Shown here: positions 61,538 through 64,000 of the stretch, piece after piece
Layout: every line of letters begins with the position of its first letter
Position numbering within the stretch: position 1 is the first letter of the stretch
NCBI RefSeq assembly: GCF_004923295.1
Contig: NZ_CP039635.1
Location: 82,501 to 146,500 of the forward strand
Reading direction: 5' to 3'
DNA: 64,000 bases
Origin: Azospirillum sp. TSH100
Lineage (GTDB): Bacteria > Pseudomonadota > Alphaproteobacteria > Azospirillales > Azospirillaceae
The notes under the pieces: generated by a model
Told to the model about the DNA's origin: nothing
Seen by the model: only the letters and a program-made list of their open reading frames with translations
Database searches by the model: none
Translations under genes and position numbers: made by a program

Positions 61538-63756
61538 AGCAGCCGCCGGATGCCGGCCAGAAGCTCGTTCTGGTCGAAGCGGGTCTTGACGATGTAGGCG
61601 TCGGCGCCCAGGCGCAGGCCACGCTCGCGGTCCTCGTCGCTGGCGCGCGAGGTGACGAGGATCACCGGGATCTCGGCAAGCCGCTTGTCCGCCTTCACCG
61701 CCTGCAACAGGGCGAAGCCGTCCATCCGGGGCATTTCGACGTCGCTGATGATCAGGCCAACCTCCATCCCTTCCGACAGGCGCTCCAGGGCTTCGCGCCC
61801 GTCCACGCAGAGCGTCACCCGATAACCATGGGCTTCGAGAATGCTCTTTTCCAGCGTGCGGGTGGTGATGCTGTCATCGACAACCAGGATATGCGCCCGG
61901 TCAGGGGTAACCTCTTCCGCCGGGCGTGCCGGGGCCGGCAGGGTGCTGCCGGGCAGCGGCATCAGGCCGGGAATGTTGAGCACCAGCGCCGGACCGCCAT
62001 CGTCCATCAGCACGGTGCCGAGATAGCGGCCGGCGTCCAGCCCGGTCTCCTCCGCCGCGGTCACCACCGTCTCGCGGGTGGCGATGAAGCGGTCGACCGC
62101 CAGCGCCAGCCGCCGGTCCGCCGCCCGCACCACAACCAGCGACAGACCACGCTCGGCCGACGGCACCACCGGCGCTTCCATGCCCAGCAGGGCAGCCAAG
62201 GAAGTAACAGCGATCTCCTCCTCCCCGATGCGGATCATCGGCGTGCCGACGCCGGAGAACAACGTCTCCGCCGCCGCGGTGCGCAGACGGACCACGTCGG
62301 CGGACGGGATCGCCAGGATCTGGTCCTGCACCGCGACGAAGACCAGCCGCTGACTGAGCAGGCTCAGCGGCACCTCGATGATGACGGCGGTGCCGCCGCC
62401 GGGGCGGTCGGCGATGGTCAGGTTGCCCTGCAGCCGTTCCACCTCCCGCCGCGCGATGGCGAGGCCCATGCCGCGTCCGGCCAGCTCTGTGGTGTGGGAG
62501 GCCGTGGAGAAGCCGGGGTGGAACAGGAACTCGGTCAGCCGCTCCAGCGGCAGCTCGTCGGTCGAAGACAGCTCGTCGGCATCGATCAGGCCGCGTTCGG
62601 CCGCCTTACGCAGGATGGCGGCACGGTCCAGTCCACGACCGTCATCCTCGATGCGCAGGCGCAGGCGCGCGCCCTCCACCGACGCGGCAATGGTGACGCG
62701 CGCCGCCGGCCGCTTGCCCAGCGCCAGCCGCTCGGCCGGCGTTTCGATGCCGTGGCTGATGGCGTTGCGGGCGATGTGCAGGATCGGATCCTTCAGCCGT
62801 TGCAGGACGGCGCGGTCGGCCTCCACCTCCAGGCCGCGGACGTCGACCTCGACCTCCTTGCCCTCGGTCCGGCTGATGTCACGGACCATGCGGCCGAGGC
62901 CGCTCAGCTGGTTTTCCGCCGGCAGCATGCGCAGGCGCCGCATGTCCTGCTGGAAGCCGCCGCCCCAGCGCCGCATCGACCACAGGAGCCGGTCGTGGCT
63001 GCGGTGCGCGGTGTCGAGCGCGCCACCGAGAGCGCGGAAGCGTCGCTCGAAAGCCATCAGGGCAGGCAGCGCGCCGCGGCCGTCCAGCGCGTCCGCAGCG
63101 GCCCCACGGCCGATCTGCACCCGCAGATGCCGCCATGCCCGGTCGAGCGCCCGCCATTCCTGACGCATGGCGCGGAGCTGCTCGCCAAGCCCGGCCTGGG
63201 CCTCCACCTCCGGCAACAGGGCCGACGCGGTTTCCGACAGGCGCTCCAGCCCTTGTGCCGCGATGCGGACCAGGGCGGCGGTGTCGGCCTCTGTAGCGCC
63301 ATCACGCTGGCGCGCGGGCCGACGCTCGGGGTTGCGGGTGGGGACTGCCGAAATGGCGGCGGGGATCGGCCCGCCGATGCGGCCGGCGGCCAGTGCGTCG
63401 AGGTCGGCGAGCACGCCGGCCGTCTCCACCTCGCCGCCGCCCTGGAGAGACCAGCCGACCAGATCCTCGATGGCGTCGAGCGAACGGCGGACCACGCCGA
63501 CGGTGACGGGGTCCAGCGCGATCCCGCCCTTCTGCACGGCGATGAAGGCCGCCTCCAGCCGGTGGGAGATCGCCTCCACCTCCGGCAGGTCGACGGCGCG
63601 GGCGGCGCCCTTCAGGCTGTGGGCACGCCGGTGGATGTCGACGAGGTCCGGCGCGTCGCCCGTCGCCTCCGCCTCGCGCAGCGCGGTGCGAATCGCGGCG
63701 AGATGCTCCTTGTGCTCCAGGTCGAAGGCGGCGAGCAGACGCTGGCGGATGTCCAT
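61534..63756 (-). CDS. cheA: Hybrid chemosensory histidine kinase CheA with receiver
   Basis: 740 residues. HPt domain at the start (phosphorylated His at about residue 46 in HRRAHSLKGAARAV), a central linker, ATPase domain (HIARNAISHGIETPAERLAL; IEDDGRGLDRA; GRGMGLAIARREVERL), CheW-like domain (RLVFVAVQDQILAIPSADVV) and a C-terminal receiver (ILVVDDSITTRTLEKSILEA; IISDVEMPRMDG; ILVTSRASDEDRERG). This hybrid form is usual in alternative-function clusters (Wsp, Frz and Che3 types) rather than in the flagellar Che system. Autophosphorylates with ATP and passes phosphate to CheB and the regulators. Confidence 0.92.
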   Translation of the reverse strand: MDIRQRLLAAFDLEHKEHLAAIRTALREAEATGDAPDLVDIHRRAHSLKGAARAVDLPEVEAISHRLEAAFIAVQKGGIALDPVTVGVVRRSLDAIEDLVGWSLQGGGEVETAGVLADLDALAAGRIGGPIPAAISAVPTRNPERRPARQRDGATEADTAALVRIAAQGLERLSETASALLPEVEAQAGLGEQLRAMRQEWRALDRAWRHLRVQIGRGAAADALDGRGALPALMAFERRFRALGGALDTAHRSHDRLLWSMRRWGGGFQQDMRRLRMLPAENQLSGLGRMVRDISRTEGKEVEVDVRGLEVEADRAVLQRLKDPILHIARNAISHGIETPAERLALGKRPAARVTIAASVEGARLRLRIEDDGRGLDRAAILRKAAERGLIDADELSSTDELPLERLTEFLFHPGFSTASHTTELAGRGMGLAIARREVERLQGNLTIADRPGGGTAVIIEVPLSLLSQRLVFVAVQDQILAIPSADVVRLRTAAAETLFSGVGTPMIRIGEEEIAVTSLAALLGMEAPVVPSAERGLSLVVVRAADRRLALAVDRFIATRETVVTAAEETGLDAGRYLGTVLMDDGGPALVLNIPGLMPLPGSTLPAPARPAEEVTPDRAHILVVDDSITTRTLEKSILEAHGYRVTLCVDGREALERLSEGMEVGLIISDVEMPRMDGFALLQAVKADKRLAEIPVILVTSRASDEDRERGLRLGADAYIVKTRFDQNELLAGIRRLL

Positions 63757-63769
63757 CAGAGGCTCCGCA

Positions 63770-64000
63770 TCACACCCGATAGTTCCGCACCGCCTCGACC
63801 AGCCCCTGGCCGAGATTGTTCAGATTGGCGGCCGCCCCCTCCAGCTGGCGGGTGCCGGCCGCCGTCTGGCTGCTGGCCTCGCGGATGTTCTGAAGCGCCT
63901 GGATCACCTGCTCCAGACCGATCTGCTGCTGGTTGGTGCCGGCGACGATCTGCTGGAAGGCCAGAACGCTCTCCTGGATGTTCTCCGCCATGGTGCGGAT
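63770..64000 (-). CDS. Methyl-accepting chemotaxis protein, C-terminal end (truncated by window)
   Basis: Only the last 76 codons are in the window; the frame remains open to base 64000. The sequence IRTMAENIQESVLAFQQIVA, GTNQQQIGLEQVIQALQNIR and EASSQTAAGTRQLEGAAANL fits the descending helix of the MCP signalling domain, with heptads of polar and hydrophobic residues. Ends 13 bp before cheA, so it is the receptor of this pathway. Membrane topology and sensor domain are outside the window. Confidence 0.8.
   Translation of the reverse strand: MRTMAENIQESVLAFQQIVAGTNQQQIGLEQVIQALQNIREASSQTAAGTRQLEGAAANLNNLGQGLVEAVRNYRV

Noticed and set aside
1..64000. Search for tRNA, rRNA, insertion sequences, attachment sites and replication origin
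   Set aside because: No cloverleaf, transposase motif, integrase or DnaA-box cluster was recognised by reading. A covariance-model scan would be needed to exclude small RNAs.

Overview
The window is a dense, GC-rich stretch of chromosome or large replicon from an alphaproteobacterium. It most resembles Azospirillum or a close Rhodospirillales relative. That is inferred from the very high G+C with strong third-position bias, an N-acetylglutaminylglutamine (NAGGN) osmolyte operon, a NIT-ANTAR regulator, a DUF2336 protein, an LdtR-type MarR regulator and a multi-protein chemosensory cluster. No rRNA, tRNA, CRISPR array, insertion sequence or prophage was seen.

Layout. 1-1617: 3' part of a CPA2 cation/proton antiporter. 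1624-5483 (minus): sulfate ABC operon sbp-cysT-cysW-cysA. 5808-10639 (plus): a 46-residue membrane microprotein, a phosphoribosyltransferase-like/kinase-like fusion and two glycosyltransferase-like proteins. 10646-14089 (minus): a divergent Mfd-type translocase. 14185-24438 (minus): a surface-glycan locus with a membrane-anchored coiled-coil protein, a pyruvyltransferase, two GT4 enzymes, two large GT2-type proteins and a methyltransferase, four of them joined by ATGA stop/start overlaps. 24591-29149 (minus): an RTX protein that is almost pure nonapeptide repeat, followed by the HlyD-type adaptor and ABC exporter of a type I secretion system. 29687-32553 (plus): galE, an LdtR/MarR regulator and a DUF2336 protein. 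32559-38129: NIT-ANTAR regulator, microprotein, FMN-dependent hydroxy-acid dehydrogenase, orphan HTH protein and an overlapping nucleotidyltransferase/metallophosphoesterase pair.

38250-44678: a ferric-type ABC importer (binding protein, fused double permease, ATPase) divergent from a TctD/TctE-like two-component system. 45348-49167 (minus): a three-subunit molybdenum hydroxylase of the PaoABC/YagTSR type without a visible Tat signal. 49321-52750 (plus): GFA-family zinc protein, extensin-like protein, a BLUF blue-light sensor and an MscS channel with a C-terminal cyclic-nucleotide-binding domain. 52883-57848 (plus): the NAGGN osmoprotectant operon. 57862-64000 (minus): a chemosensory cluster with MCP end, hybrid CheA, CheB, a double-receiver protein and a hybrid histidine kinase.

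Combined picture. The middle of the window looks like an envelope and secretion island: sugar-nucleotide supply (GalE), glycosyl transfer and decoration, and export of a Ca2+-binding RTX protein. The flanks carry nutrient uptake (sulfate, ferric-type), osmoadaptation and signalling. A family of CCTCTCCCC/GGGGAGAGG palindromic repeats occurs between genes in the right half. The items most worth a second look are the phosphoribosyltransferase/kinase fusion with its microprotein, the GT2 paralogue that has lost its catalytic acids, the GWxD module shared by three proteins of the glycan locus, the 20-repeat RTX protein, the nucleotidyltransferase/phosphoesterase pair, and the pseudo-receiver in the chemosensory cluster.
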